Shown here one piece after another: positions 24,010 through 36,779 of a stretch of DNA of 64,000 nt. Source of the DNA: Blastomyces gilchristii SLH14081 (taxonomy: Eukaryota > Ascomycota > Eurotiomycetes > Onygenales > Ajellomycetaceae); contig NW_003101679.1 of NCBI RefSeq assembly GCF_000003855.2, positions 2,931,558 to 2,995,557 on the forward strand. The letters are read 5' to 3'. A program made the translations under genes and the position numbers. A model generated the notes under the pieces. The model was given only the letters and a program-made list of their open reading frames with translations, ran no database searches and had not been told where the DNA came from. Every line of letters starts with the position of its first letter. Within the stretch, counting starts at the first letter, position 1.

Positions 24010-26591
24010 ATGGATGGGGATCTAAGCCTATCGCAGTCCTTTGGGGGCCTGCGGATTGCAAACCCAGACGACTCCTCGGCCCAGGCGGTAGACAAGGCTC
24101 CAGCATCTCCATCAACACTTCCTCCCCGAACGGATTCGCCTGCCATGGTCGATGAACGAGTTCCCCCTCAACCTGAAATCAACGCCCATTCATCCTCTAG
24201 AACCCAAGACTCTTCCCCTCATATCCAAAATAACAGATTATCGGTTGGTTATGGATATCAGAACCCCCCGGCCCCACAGCAGCCGCAGCACCAGTATCCC
24301 CAATATGCTGCAGCCGCTTCTCAAACCTCAACCTCCCCTGGCCCCCAAAATCCTGGACGTCCACTGTCGGTATACTATACACAACCCTTGACCAATGGGT
24401 CGTCTTCAAATCTGGCTGCTAGGGAAGGATATCGACTCCGTACAGAGTCCTCTGCCTCATCCGCCTCTGACAGTCAATCACGATCGGATTCTCGTGGTGG
24501 ATCCGCAGCTCTGCAAGCAGGAGTCCCAGTACACGACAATAGCCATTCCGATAGATCCTACAAACAGACACAATTTCATAGCGGGAGCGCCCCACTGCCA
24601 CCCAGGGGGAGCTCTCGAGCAACACATAACAATGGAGCTTCCCCGCTCTCCGGTTCTCCGTATGGCTTCGAGATTGTCGGGCTATCCAGCAGTGAAGAAT
24701 GGCAGGAGCGTGGAGCGGCTGTTGGTGTACGGCAAGAAATCGACGCGAATGGCAAATCCGTTTCGAGATTCGTGAAGAAAGGCGTTAGAGACTTTTCCTT
24801 CGGCCGCACGCTTGGTGAGGGATCATACAGTACAGTAGTTGCAGCCACTGATCGCCAAACCTTAAAAGAATACGCCATAAAGATACTTGACAAACGGCAT
24901 ATCATCAAGGAAAAGAAAGTGAAGTATGTTAACATCGAGAAGGATACACTAAACAGATTGACCGACCATCCCGGTGTTGTTCGATTATACTATACATTTC
25001 AGGATGAACGATCTCTATATTTTGTCCTTGACCTTGCGAGCGGAGGAGAGCTATTAGGGGTGTTGAAACGGATGTCGTCGTTCGATGAAGAATGCACTAG
25101 ATTCTACGGGGCGCAGATTCTTGATACCATTGACTACATGCACAAACGTGGGGTTATCCATCGAGATCTTAAACCGGAAAACGTACTACTTGACAGCCAG
25201 ATGCATGTGAAGATCACCGACTTTGGCACGGCTAAAATATTGGATCGTTCCAAGAGACAGGAGGAAAAGTCGAGTGGTATGCCACAGATGGACTCTGATG
25301 GCCCTACCCAGGATCGGGCCAATTCCTTCGTAGGAACTGCAGAGTATGTCAGTCCAGAACTCCTCACAGACAAGAGTGCCTACAAGGCAAGTGATTTGTG
25401 GGCCTTTGGATGTATCATCTACCAATTATTAGCCGGACGACCTCCGTTCAAAGCTGCGAATGAATATCAAACATTCCAAAAAATTGTTGGCCTCGAGTAT
25501 GAGTTCCCTCCAGGATTCCCGGCAGTTGCTCGAGATTTAGTTGAACGGCTCCTTGTGCTTGACCCGTCTAGGCGCTTGCAAATCGAACACATCAAAAACC
25601 ATGAATTTTTCGACGGCATCGTTTGGGGTCGTGGCCTTTGGAAACAAAAAGCACCACGTTTAAAGCCATACGTTCCGCCACCACCAGAGCCAATCAAACT
25701 AAACGGTACCAGTAAGGACGACAGTTTCCCCCCAAACATCACAATTAAGGGCGTTGGATCTTCTGGTAACCCAGGAAACGCAAGGCCATATCCACGCCTT
25801 GTTACTGATCTCCCACCTCCTTCGCAACTTGATATTGAGTGGTCTCCCGTTTTGACTCGCACAAACGAGCGTATATTGAAAATGGGCAATTTGGTTGTTT
25901 TGTCTGCGCCTGCTCCTCACAATGGACACGGAAAAGGTGGACATGGCGACGGTGATGCCCCCAAGAAGTTTTCTCGATTTTTCGGAGGGAACACGACTAA
26001 GAAGCGTCAGCGATTAGTTATGGTAACCTCTGCTGGCCGCGTCATTATCGTGCCCGCTGGTGGAGAGGAAAAGAAGGCAAAAATGGATATCTCTCTCCTA
26101 GCGCCAGGCGCACAATATCGATGCACCACGGATGTAAAAGGCTATTCATCATGGGTAGTAGATACGGTAAGAACAACTTCCCCGGTTAGTTATAGCTTGA
26201 TCGTTTGTTAATTTGATTTTTCTACTTTTTACAGCGCGACAAACACTATGTTTTTGAAGACTCGAAACCATTCTCTTCGGATGTTGCAGCATCTGCTCTT
26301 TCTACACAAGAATGGATAGATACGTTAGATCTTGCCAAAGAGATGGCGGCATTCCAAGCGTCGAATAGTTCCTATGGCGATGATACGTTGAGGGACCTAT
26401 CGTCTGGTGTTTCGAGCCATGCAAACACCATTGATCGTTCCGATGATTTCTCCGCCAATTCCAACGCGCCACAAGCAAGTGGACGAGCCATGCTTGTCAA
26501 GCATCATGCCGCAGGTGATTCGGAATCCGTGAAGGGGAAGAAACGATTCAGTCGACGCCACTCAAAGAACGGATTGTCTGCTGTTTTCTGA
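24010..26591 (+). CDS. PKH1: PDK1-type AGC kinase of the Pkh family
   Basis: Fungal homologue of phosphoinositide-dependent kinase 1, which phosphorylates the activation loop of other AGC kinases (Ypk, Pkc1) in sphingolipid and cell-wall signalling. The first ATG of the frame is 24010 (MDGDLSLSQSF). Exons 24010-26166 and 26235-26591 are joined by a GT-AG intron at VVDT|RDKHYVF, giving about 837 aa. After a ~255-residue Ser/Pro/Gln-rich N-terminus the kinase domain shows GEGSYSTVV, the ATP Lys in YAIKIL, HRDLKPEN (His about 384), DFG (about 404), an activation loop ending NSFVGTAEYVSPELL as in PDK1, and DLWAFGCIIYQLLAG. It ends near 537. A PH-like region starts near 618 (NERILKMGNLVVLS) and spans the intron. 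All catalytic residues are present. Which Pkh paralogue it is cannot be settled here. Confidence 0.95.
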
Positions 26592-27587
26592 CACTCGTTT
26601 TTGAACGGAAGATAGAACCCCCCAAAAAGAGACAAGGAAGAAAAGGAAGAGCGTCCTTAGTTTCATATTCTTTGGCCTTTTCCGATTAAACATACAATAC
26701 CCCCACCATATTTCCCTATTGAACAGCGTTCTAAGTCTCACATCTTTATCTGCCGCTTCTTCATTTAGTTCTCTTTTTCCAGCCATGTCTTCTTCCGTTC
26801 ACCACCATTCATACTCTCAGGCATTTGACAGCGTATACAACTCACACCCGCCCCGTTTATATACTTTTCTCTTCGCTCTTTCTCTTAACTTCTCATATCT
26901 TTCTTGTCTGACTCAAATCTGGTTTAGCTCTGCCCCTCCTTTTCTTCTTCTTCTACTCTTTTTTAATTCATGACCCCCCCTTTTTTTTCCACTTCTCATA
27001 CCGTTCTAGCGACGATTCATGACATCTCTTTACACGCTTCCGCCCAGATTCCACCTTGGGTACTTTGAAGTTTTCGCGAAGCGTTTTAGTGTGTGGGGCG
27101 TTTTCGAATTATCCAATATACTTTCTCCCCTCCCCTTCACCCTACTTTTATATAATTTCCTATTACCCAGTTTGCATTTTTGGCTGGAAAGATATCGTTT
27201 ACATTTTCTCCAAGTGAAGTTTCCATGAAGTGAATTATACATATCGTACCATATTGGTCTCTCTTCTCTTCACTTCTCTTTGATTGCTCGTCATTTTTTC
27301 TTTTACTTTCCCTTAATTTCACCGGTGTGCGCGTTTTGTATGTTACTCCCAGAGCATTCCTACTTTTAGAGAATGATTATAAGCACTTTAGCTGCTTGTT
27401 TTCGGTTTTTGTTTGATTTTCTCTATTTTATCCCACCTATTTTTTTGGCCCCCTACCATTGTTTTTAATGCACATGATACACTCTAGCTGATATTTGATG
27501 TCGGTCTATTTTATATATTCTATCTTCATTTCATTTCACGTCTGGTGAGATTCCTGCCGGGAAAATTGGACCTGACTAGGCTTGGAT

Positions 27588-27634
<47 letters not shown>

Positions 27635-29104
27635 AGGTGGTATTTTAGCTTTGCTGTACGGAGTACAATGTCCTTGATCCCTTCTCATTTGGTTTTGATT
27701 TTATGTGGATATATACCTGATCCGATAATGCAACTTGTTTTAATTTCCCTCTAATCTGTCTTCCCTTTTGAGAGGAAGGGGAGAAGAAAAATCCACCCTC
27801 AAGAAAAGCCACTAACTAACGTTTTCCATCCTTGATTCTATCCTTCTCCCCAGTTGCAGATATATGACATCACATCATTTTTACAGTTAGTAGATCACGT
27901 TATTAACAGGACTTATGCTAGTTTTCATTGCAAATTCTATAAATTAGATATAGCTACATAAATTCAGGGCTTTGGAGATGTGAAATGCTTTTCAGAATCT
28001 AAATATTATATCTGGTTCCAAGGTTGCATACGCTGCGTATGTAGCTTCCTACATCTAATTCCGCTACTATTATTTCCCCATCACTAGCCACAATGTTTGA
28101 ACTTCCCACGGAGTCCTCAGTTTCACGGGAATGAGATTATTGCTGGTTTGTTTCAAGATGCACCAAGCCGGGGTCCCGTTTCTGCCTGTCTGGTTGAGTC
28201 CCCAAGCCAGCCCAGGTTTTTGTTGCTCTTTGACGCTCCTGACGGGGACGACGGGGGAGGTTTGTCTCACATGTGAGAGAAAAGGCAAAAATCCCAGCCC
28301 ATCCCAGCCTGTCTGTCATAGCTGTCATTGCCCTGTCAAGAGCGGTTTTCTCGTGTGGTGATAGGGTAGGATGATGGTCAACAGCCTCGCCACTCAGCTC
28401 GTCTATTTAGTTAAGCTAATTGGGAGATTTTACTCTTTAATGGCGGGATGGGATGGAGGCTGAGCAGGTTGAGCTCCTCTTCTTTTCCTTCATCATGCGC
28501 TGAAAATCTCTCTGCTCTGGTGGTCTGCTCTGATTTTGTGAAAAAAGAAAGAGGAGCGACCCCTGTGTGTGTACAGAGTTATTTGTTTGTGTTGTGGCTC
28601 GAGGTGTCCTTGGCCCTGGCGGGCGTGGATAGTATTTAGTTAAATATTGCCTGTTATCCACTCCACTATCAACAGCGACGGGATGCTGAGACAAGACAAC
28701 CGACCCGGGACTAAGACCGCGCAAAGCTGTAACTAAATCGCTGCAGTTGGGTCCGCCTCGCGTCTGCGTTCTCTGTCAAATCCCTTTCCTTGACAAGAAC
28801 CTGCTGGGCATCGTTGGGATTGACTCGCTCGAGAAACGTTTGAACGCCTGAAGAACCGGATTCTGCTGCTCCTGAGCGCTATCCCACCCATCAGGAGCGC
28901 ATCCTCACCGTGTCTGTCTGTGACAACTCTCGCCGTCCCTCCAGGTCGAGGATCTCCCTGTTTCGGTCTCTTTTTTTACTGTTTCCTCCTGTGAATAAAG
29001 CATATCTTATCTTACATATTGACATTTTCTATCTATCCCTAATACACAATAAACAAATACATCCATTCCAACCAGACCCATGCCATGTGCTCCAACTTGA
29101 TGCG
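26592..29104. other. 2.5-kb intergenic region between kinase and BTB gene
   Basis: It begins with the kinase 3' UTR and a strongly pyrimidine-rich stretch (26,700-27,600). It contains a TACGGAGTA motif (27657-27665), two TTAGTTAA copies (28407-28414, 28636-28643) and the presumed promoter and leader of the BTB gene. No convincing gene. Confidence 0.45.
27590..27633. repeat. Poly-T tract, 44 nt
   Basis: An uninterrupted T run downstream of the kinase gene. It is similar in length to the tract at 7643, followed 20 nt later by a TACGGAGTA motif. Confidence 0.9.
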
Positions 29105-31164
29105 ATGCTCCTCCACCTTTCCCGTCCCTCAATAAATCGAGCCTCCTCCAATCCTCCTGAACCTCGAACAACAAGGACAGCAGCCTCATCAACTTCACCA
29201 ACCTCACCTACAACGGCAGACATGGTATCCCACCCAGACACTCCCGGCCGCGCCTTGACAGTCCCCGCCCCCACGTCCGTCGCTTCCTCCTCACGCGTCT
29301 CCCACTCTCATCGCCGTCACCACGGTTATTCCCACTCCCAACATCAACATTCCCGCTCCGGCCGCTCACATCATGGTGGTTCTACTCGCCAACCTCAAAA
29401 TCAATTCCCTATCTTCGCCGCGACGGGAGATGTCGAGATCGTCATCCGTGCATCAGCGCAGGAAAGGCGCTATTTACTCCATCGCCTGATCTTGGCGCGT
29501 TCTTCGGGCTTTTTTGATGCGGGCACGAGTGAAGAGTGGTCGCGGGTACAGGCGGTGAGAGAGGCCCATATGGTAGAGGGGGGTGATACGAACGACAATG
29601 GCGATTCTAATGCGGAGCGCGGGCTAGCAATTATTCCTGATGAAGATGGGGGCGGAGAAGAATTTGTTGCGCATCATCGGCGTGCTTCGTCGGCACCCTT
29701 GAAGACGCGGTGGAGGTATGAATTGGATTGGGATAATAGGGAGGAAGATGAGATGCCGATTCTTGTGCAGAAGGTGAGATGAAAATTTTCATTTACGTCA
29801 AGAAAATAACACATCTCTGTATATGCTGATATCACCCGCAGCCACCATCCCAAAACAACTCGATATTCGGCGGAAACTATCGCCCACCCAAACCCCCACC
29901 CGCCCGCACAAAACCTCCCCCACCACAACAAGGCTTCTTCCGCTCCATCACCAGCCTTACCGGAATCCAATCCGCTCTCCACCTTCCAAGCACCACGACA
30001 TCAACTTCAGTAGCAAAGACCGCCATCGAAGAAACCCCCCTTGACCCCACAATCTGCGACTATGACAATCTCTTCCGCATCTTCTATAACTATCCTCCAC
30101 AGCTCAACGCCGTAAACATTGCCTCCGCCTATTCAGAATGTAAATCCCTCCTAAACCTCGCTGACATGTACGACGCCCTTCCTGTTGTGGGACCCCGCGT
30201 CGACCATCACCTCCTGCGCTTCTCATCCCGTCTGTACAAGCAAATCGCAAAATATCCCCCCAGCTACCTACGACTGGGCTACCTAGCCCGAAGCCATGTA
30301 ATATTCACAGAAGCCCTAATCCATGTTGTGGGCCAATGGCCCGCCGCGCTACCACATTTGGGTCATGGTTCATACTCACCCCTACCGGACCCCGTGCTAG
30401 ATCTCATTGAGGATAAAGTAGAGGATCTAGAAGATTTGAAAGCGCGTGTGGAGGCGAAGTTGTTCCGATTATCACTAACGACCTCGAGAGGAGAGCGGGT
30501 TAGCCCTTTCAATGCATATCTGGATTGGTTAGCGGTGTCGCTGTTTCGGCAGTGGCTTGTGGAGAACACAACACCCCCCCCGGCAGGGATATTGAAGGCG
30601 TTGTCGTCACAATCGCAGTCCCGAGGAGGAGGGAATAGCAATTATAGTACCGGTAGCGGCGCTCTCGCGACAAGCAATGGCTACGGCGATACTAGCACCG
30701 TGACAGCGGCGAATTCAAATAATAACAGGAATAATATACCCACAACCACGAGCACAACAACAACAACAACAACAACCATGACTAGCGCAGGCGCTTCTAA
30801 TAATAAACATTATAGTCAAATCACCCCCCCTTCCTCCCCTTACTCTCCCGGCCGCACATACCGCCTTCTCGGCTCCCCTTCAAACCAGGCATACCTCCCG
30901 CACGAGGAACTAAAGAGATTCCTCAAACAGTCCCATACAAATTCGCATGACTCGCTTTACTCGCGCGAGAATCTGAAGAGATTCGAGCGCAAGATGGATG
31001 AAATTAAGAGACTGGCGAGAGATATTGTGAAGCCGCTTATGAGAAATTTTCTGGAATTGGATTTGAGGAGTTTGAGCGGCAGCGGAACGGAAGATGCCGG
31101 AGGTGTTTTGCTGCCGTATTTGACGTGTACGAGGGTGGAGGATGGGGATTATCCGTGGGAGTGA
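29105..31164 (+). CDS. BTB/POZ-fold protein, about 663 aa
   Basis: Exons 29105-29773 and 29842-31164 are joined by a GT-AG intron in phase (VQK|PPSQNN). The start is uncertain: ATGs at 29105 and 29222 are both in frame; the longer is given. After a Ser/His-rich N-terminus, sequence at about residues 98-135 (FPIFAATGDVEIVIRASAQE, then YLLHRLILARSSGFF) has the pattern of a BTB domain: a beta-strand pair with conserved D and H, and L..RS.FF. Exon 2 continues with the helical part (SAYSECKSLLNLADMYDAL). A low-complexity Ser/Asn/Thr insert with (ACA)n follows, then a helical C-terminus rich in Arg/Lys (FERKMDEIKRLARDIVKPLM). Fungal BTB proteins of this kind are mostly uncharacterised and may act as adaptors. 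No catalytic motif is visible. Confidence 0.82.
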
Positions 31165-32133
31165 GCTATATATCTGTATCTGCCTTGGCTTTCGAGTTGA
31201 CAAGGTTTCAATTAGGGTGAGCTGTGTTGGGTTGGGTTGGGTTGAGGTGAGGTGAGGTGAGGTAAGGTAAGGTCAGGGTGAAGAGTTTGTTCCTTCTTTA
31301 CGTCCTTTTCCTCCTTTCTTGTCTTTATTCTATTATATTTGTTCTACCTCTTTTTAATATTCTTCATGTGGACGGCGATATTACCCCTGAGTGGTTTTTT
31401 CATTTCATGCACTTCCCTTTTGGAGAGGGATTGAGTCTCGTCTTTTTTTCTTTTTTCCTCCAATTCATTTTGTTTTCTTGTGTCACTTCTATTATTTTCA
31501 CGCGTTTTCCCAAACTGTGCTCACGAAACGAATATATGATATATACCCCCCCCTCCCACTTTAACTTCCCATCTTATCTCTCTACAAGCATCCCTCTTGT
31601 GTTAACTTCTTCCCTTTCCCCTTTTTATTTATTTCGTTGATGATTGGAACGCGACGTAAATGACTATTTCATATCTTGTTCTTTCCTTTTCTATTTCCTG
31701 TTAATATATGCAACATGATGATATCATATTATGGCATGGAGATCGATAGTTAATATGAGTTACCTTGGTAGAGGCAGGTAGTTGATCAGTCACACAGTGT
31801 AATCGATGTATGTATGTATGTATTTATCTAGACTATGAAACGGCAGAATGTTATAGGGAGGAGAGTTTTGAATGTAGAGTATCAATGTGTATGTATATAC
31901 AGATTTTTTCTTTAAAACTCTGGATAAAAATATCTGTATATATGGGAAATAGAATGAAAACATACTCTATGCTTCTATCGTACATTTGAGTATCAATATT
32001 CCCTAGAATCTACTATTTACAATGTATACGCCCACCCAGTATCCATGGTATATATGACACAAATCTACATATCATACATCCTCAAACTCAAAAGGCCCCT
32101 TCACCCGTTCCCCTAAATAAATTCCAGCTTCGA
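31165..32133. other. Convergent intergenic region between BTB gene and seryl-tRNA synthetase
   Basis: 3' UTR sequence of both genes, T-rich on the plus strand. It contains the GTTGG/GAGGT pentamer array, a GTAT run near 31808 and AT-rich sequence with TATATA tracts. No gene seen. Confidence 0.45.
31221..31275. repeat. Pentamer tandem array (GTTGG, then GAGGT, then AAGGT)
   Basis: Consecutive pentamers drift from GTTGG through GAGGT to AAGGT directly after the BTB stop codon. This is a simple tandem repeat with stepwise unit change. Confidence 0.8.
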
Positions 32134-33944
32134 TTAACTCTCCTCCTTGCCCCCTATAACCCCTATTCCCCCCATCCACGTTCTCAGAACTTCTGGCAAC
32201 ACAACAACCCCCTTCTTCTCATCCCACCCGTGCTCCAACAACGCCGCAATAATCCTCGGGACTGCCATCGCCGTCCCGTTCACCGTATGCGGAAACTTCC
32301 CAGCACCACCATCACCAGCGTCAGACTTAAGCCTTGTCCCTAGCCGTCTGGTTTGGTAATCTGTGCAGATGGAGGCGGAGGTCACCTCGCCCCAACCTGA
32401 TTCCACGTCAATGTCGTTGTTGCTGGTCGCATTGCTAGTGGCATTTTCGGTGGGCGAGGAGGAGTGCGAGGAGGCCATCCGGGAAGGAAACAGGACCTCT
32501 ATATCCTGCTTGCGGGCGGCGCTGGCTCCGAGGTCATGTGCGGGCATCTCTAGGACGCGACACGGGAGATTTAGCGCGGTGAGGATTTCAGTTTGGAGCG
32601 CGAGGATGTCGTCGAAGAGGGTTGTTGCTGTTACCGCTGCACCCCCGCCCTTGCCATTAGATGCTGGCGTAGCCTTGCGAGTGGTACCTTCACCAGCAGA
32701 ATCTGGCATCGCCCATCCAAACAGCTCCACCTTCGTAAATTCATGAACACGATACAGACCCCGTGTATCCGCCCCTCTGCGCCAGTTTCTGCCCTAAAAA
32801 CNNNNNNNNNNNNNNNNNNNNNNNNNNNNNNNNNNNNNNNNNNNNNNNNNNNNNNNNNNNNNNNNNNNNNNNNNNNNNNNNNNNNNNNNNNNNNNNNNNN
32901 NNNNNNNNNNNNNNNNNNNNNNNNNNNNNNNNNNNNNNNNNNNNNNNNNNNNNNNNNNNNNNNNNNNNNNNNNNNNNNNNNNNNNNNNNNNNNNNNNNNN
33001 NNNNNNNNNNNNNNNNNNNNNNNNNNNNNNNNNNNNNNNNNNNNNNNNNNNNNNNNNNNNNNNNNNNNNNNNTAGACGAGGGATGGCGGAGAGACTGCTT
33101 GCCAACCCCCTCGCAAGGCGACCCTGAGCGCGTATTGGATTAGAGCTTGTTCGAGCAGAGCAGCTTCGTTGGTCAGGTAGTACCAGCCCCAGCGCTGGGC
33201 GTGGGAGGGCGCTGGCGAAGTTTAGTAGATTGAGGGGCTGTACCCGATGGGTGACGTGAGAGGTGGGTGTGGGGTGGGGTAAAGTTTCGCAGGGTGAGTT
33301 TCGGGGTCGTAGTTTTATGTAGTTTTACGACGCGGGGGCTCGGGCTCCCTGGGTGGGTGTTTTCGGGGCTTTGTGAGGTTTGGGAGAGAGAGGCCGAGAC
33401 GTTCTATCTCTTTGGCGTGGGCTGCGCGGGTTGTTGTTAGGTGGTGGGATTGGTCCTTGAGATGTTGCGCGGAGAGGCGGAGGGTGGACAGTTCTTCTTC
33501 AACTTTTGTTTTTTGTTTCTGTTTCTCTTCTGGATCTGCATTGCATGAGTCAGAGGAGTCCTTCCTGAGTTTTGCGATAGCGGACTCTATTTGTTTGATC
33601 TTGCGCTGTGGTTCTCGCAGGGCAACTTGTAGCTCGTGGGACTCTGCAGAGAGGCGTTGGATCTCGTACGGATATTGGGCAAGGTCATGGTAATTGCGGT
33701 CAATGCAGTTTTGGGAGTAGAGAGCGGCATTTTCGCGGATGTGTTTAATGTCCGGCGTTGGTTTCGGGGCTGTGGGTGGGCGGGGTGCGGTGTTTACTAC
33801 GGCGGACGTGGATGAGAACCGATGAAGAGATATGGAGAAAGAGCGGTAGAATTGGGAGAACGTGCTGAGTATTTGCCGGTTGTGAAGCTTGCAACTGAGG
33901 CAGACGTAGGGATTCCTCAGTGCAGCCATTGGAGGGGGTGGCAT
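32134..33944 (-). CDS. DIA4: Seryl-tRNA synthetase, mitochondrial type; disrupted by gap and indels
   Basis: Charges tRNA-Ser. From the ATG at 33944 there is an Arg/Ser-rich, acid-poor N-terminus typical of a mitochondrial presequence. The SerRS N-terminal helical arm follows (DIKHIRENAALYSQNCIDRNY through EIERLGLSLPNLT). Recognisable catalytic-domain pieces come next: YYLTNEAALLEQALIQYAL (about 33125-33182), the motif-2 region read in a shifted frame just before the gap (RGADTRGLYRVHEFTKVELFG), and motif 3 (TVNGTAMAVPRIIAALLEHG) near the stop at 32134. Between these the frame is broken several times, always at mononucleotide runs: near 33385, 33318, 33252-33264, 33200 and 32782. A 271-nt run of N (32802-33072) removes part of the catalytic core. 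The pattern suggests poor sequence beside an assembly gap rather than a true pseudogene. Confidence 0.88.
32802..33072. other. Assembly gap (N)
   Basis: 271 undetermined bases inside the seryl-tRNA synthetase gene. Confidence 1.
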
Positions 33945-36210
33945 GATGCGCAGGGCGATGTGGATGTAATGGTTGTTAAGAGGAGAGATAACTAGAGGAG
34001 ATATTGAATCTGAAGTTTGGAGATGGAAAATTGTTTAGCCGGCCAGCATCATTTTTCAAGCACATGCTTTTTTTTCCTGCGTTTCTCTTAACTCAATACA
34101 TGATTGGAATATTCTAAACACTCCAATCAATTGGATCTAATCTCTAGATGATTGATTGAGCGGCGTCATGATAATAGACGAAAAGGCAATATATTTGCCC
34201 AATTTTGTCCGTATATAGACTTGATATTCCGAATATCATAGTGTGAAAACCACAGCGACCCACGTCCGTCCCTTCGGAAGCCCGAGTCTTCCCGTACGTC
34301 TTCATCCGATGAATCCATAGCAAAACTCGATATACTTCTAAAGATTCTAGAGAAGTTCCTCTACTCTGCCCGCACTAGACAATGCATGATTTTTTCCACA
34401 TTTCTATTTTCCCACAATGATCCTCGATGTGCCAATGAACTGCCGCTGCCACAAATGAACTGATTTCTTCCAGTTTCTCTTGTCATGTGAGTGCACTGAT
34501 GTTGGAGATGATTATGGGAAATGTTGATTTAGAACCAGGAATCTCCTCTGGCCATTGCGACTCGTATAGCGTTCCAATGCATAGATGCTCATGTGAATTG
34601 ATCTCCCTGCATAGCTCTGTTTCATCATTAGCTTGACTCCATGATTTTTGAAATTACCAGATGAGGCTAAATTGTCACACGCTCGTAGTTCTTGAAAGCT
34701 TACCCGGGGCTTCATTGGTTTGATAATGACCGCGATATGGAGCCTATTGGCAGCTTCTTGCTATGGCTGGATGTCTTCGACGAATTCCAGCCCTTTCTTT
34801 ATTAGTAGTATCCATTGATCGTTTCAGAAACCAACTGGCGGCCACCAATCGCTGTTGCTGGCGCGCTTCTATGGTTTTTCTCCCCCTCTTTCCTTCCTTC
34901 CCATACTTGAGGAAGACTGTGGAAAGCAACATGTTACCGGAGTTTGTCGGCACTGATGTAAGCGAGATGGGATCAAGGCGGTTTGTATTTCGACTCTCAT
35001 TTAACAAGAGGCATCCATTATTAATCCGCGGGGAGGGGTACTTATAGTACACCCATCCGCCTAACACTCTCCATGCTGGGACGGCCCAAATTCTGTTCAC
35101 GCTATTTTTGAATGCAACAGCGATGTGACGCTGAAGAAATTGTCAGGCCGTCGGTGAGCATAAGTAGGGATCCATGAAAGGATGTCATTTCAACCACGAA
35201 GAGTAACGGACAGCTGAGCCGCGCAGAATAGTTATCTGAAGGAGATCAGAGATAAAGAAGATTAACTATGGCAGAAGACCAGCCCAGCCCCATCCTCAGC
35301 AGAGCTGGGGTCGCTCTGAAGTTTTATAGGCAGGGATATGATGACGTACAGTACTGGTTGACGATATATGTCCATTCGGCATTCGGCAACCGAAGCCGCG
35401 CAACAGCAGGGAGTCAGCGCCTCTTTAACCCAAAGCCAGGGACTTGGCAGGGGAATTGGCCAATCAGCAGGATTGGTCTGACATAATAACCGTTTTAACT
35501 TCGTCGATCTTACCACGTACATGCATACATACAATGTTAATGACTCGATATAGACTTTGTTAAGGTTGAGGTCTTTTGTGCGGGAGTGACTTCCCGTATT
35601 CTTGTGCCCGTTGTCAGACCCTAATCTGGATGCCATACTGGTCCACATTTACCCCTGAGGTAGTTATGTATGCATGTAAGACGCCCAACTTAATAACCAA
35701 CCACTAGGCTCACACGGAAAGGAGAGGGGGCGGGCTGATAGCCGAATATTAGGATTTGATTCAAAGAACAGCCCAGTCTCTGCAGTAATGATGAAGGTGT
35801 TCGATAATGCATCTGCAATCTGTCAGCAGAACTCTTTTCTCTTACGATGGTACTCCGTACAGTACATAACATATCTTCTTCCTTTCTTATCCGCCCTCAA
35901 TTCACTGAACAAAGCCTCTGAGTCATCCCGAATATCTGCTGCTTCTGAGATATCTTGTGATTAGTAGTTTCAATGATTCAGTACATACATGCTGCGAGAG
36001 AGGAAAATGCATCAGCAGTGATAGAATTGCTCCTAGATGAATCCTTCAATCAGCTTTCCCGAGGTCGTTGCAATGGCGTTTTGCAGTGCAAGCCACTATA
36101 AGCCACTATCACACCTGTGGATCTGTACGTGCGATGTTTTCGCACTGATCTGTAACTATGGGGCATGCACAAAAAGTCGGCGTTGCATCTCCTATCTTAA
36201 ATGATTAAAC
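33945..36210. other. 2.3-kb intergenic region ending at the transposon island
   Basis: Sequence of normal composition between the seryl-tRNA synthetase start and the first LTR. One TACTCCGTA motif lies at 35851-35859. Open frames of up to about 128 codons occur on both strands around 34,750-35,650 but overlap each other and show no family features. I support no gene here. Confidence 0.45.
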
Positions 36211-36505
36211 TGTAATGGGCCTACGCCGAATAGATCGGCATTAAGATATAGGTCTTATATAACAAAAATGGAAAACATTAGAGAAGGAAAAAAGAGAAAG
36301 TGTGAGAATCAGTGATTGAAGTGGATATTTATACGCGTATGAGTTGAAGCTTCAGGGCAGGAGAATAGAAACTCTGTGAGTTTCTCAGCTGAGAATTGAT
36401 GACTGAGAATGCTAAAGAAAGGATTGATGACTGAGAATTAAAGCTTTCAGCAGAAATCTATAAAGTGTAATAAAATAATCTATCAATCAGATATAGCCTG
36501 CTACA
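36211..36505. repeat. LTR of family 1 (chromovirus), at the island boundary
   Basis: A 295-bp copy of an LTR found again at 49258, 50094 and, inverted, at 53763. Ends are TGTAATGGGC and GCCTGCTACA; the inverted copy keeps TGTAACGGGC at its other end, indicating 10-bp inverted termini in the ancestral LTR. The 17 bp after it match sequence next to the other copies, so it is the outer LTR of a truncated minus-oriented element. Confidence 0.75.
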
Positions 36506-36522
36506 TTAGTTCTCTCTTTTCA

Positions 36523-36779
36523 TGTAAGAAATCCCGCTCCTCGCGGATCCTTTACCCCTATTTCTATCCCTCACATAACCAATAGGGTTAGCAGCCCTTG
36601 GCTACACACAACTATATAGACTGGAGTTCGCGAATACTATTTATAACTCAGCTTGAATACTATTATATACTTAATCTCTACATTTATCTTACTATTATGA
36701 ATACTTCTAGTAGTTATCAGTATATATTATATCAAGCTATAAATATCTGAATAATCATCTATAAGTACTTATTCTTACA
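36523..36779 (+). repeat. LTR of family 2
   Basis: A 257-bp copy with TGTAAGAA...TTCTTACA termini. It is matched across its full length by 53279-53536, with mostly C/T and G/A differences. Inserted 17 bp inside the family-1 LTR element. Confidence 0.75.

Noticed and set aside
34744..35648. Overlapping open frames of 94-128 codons in the gene-poor stretch
   Set aside because: They overlap on opposite strands, lack domains and composition bias, and no splice-linked extension was found.
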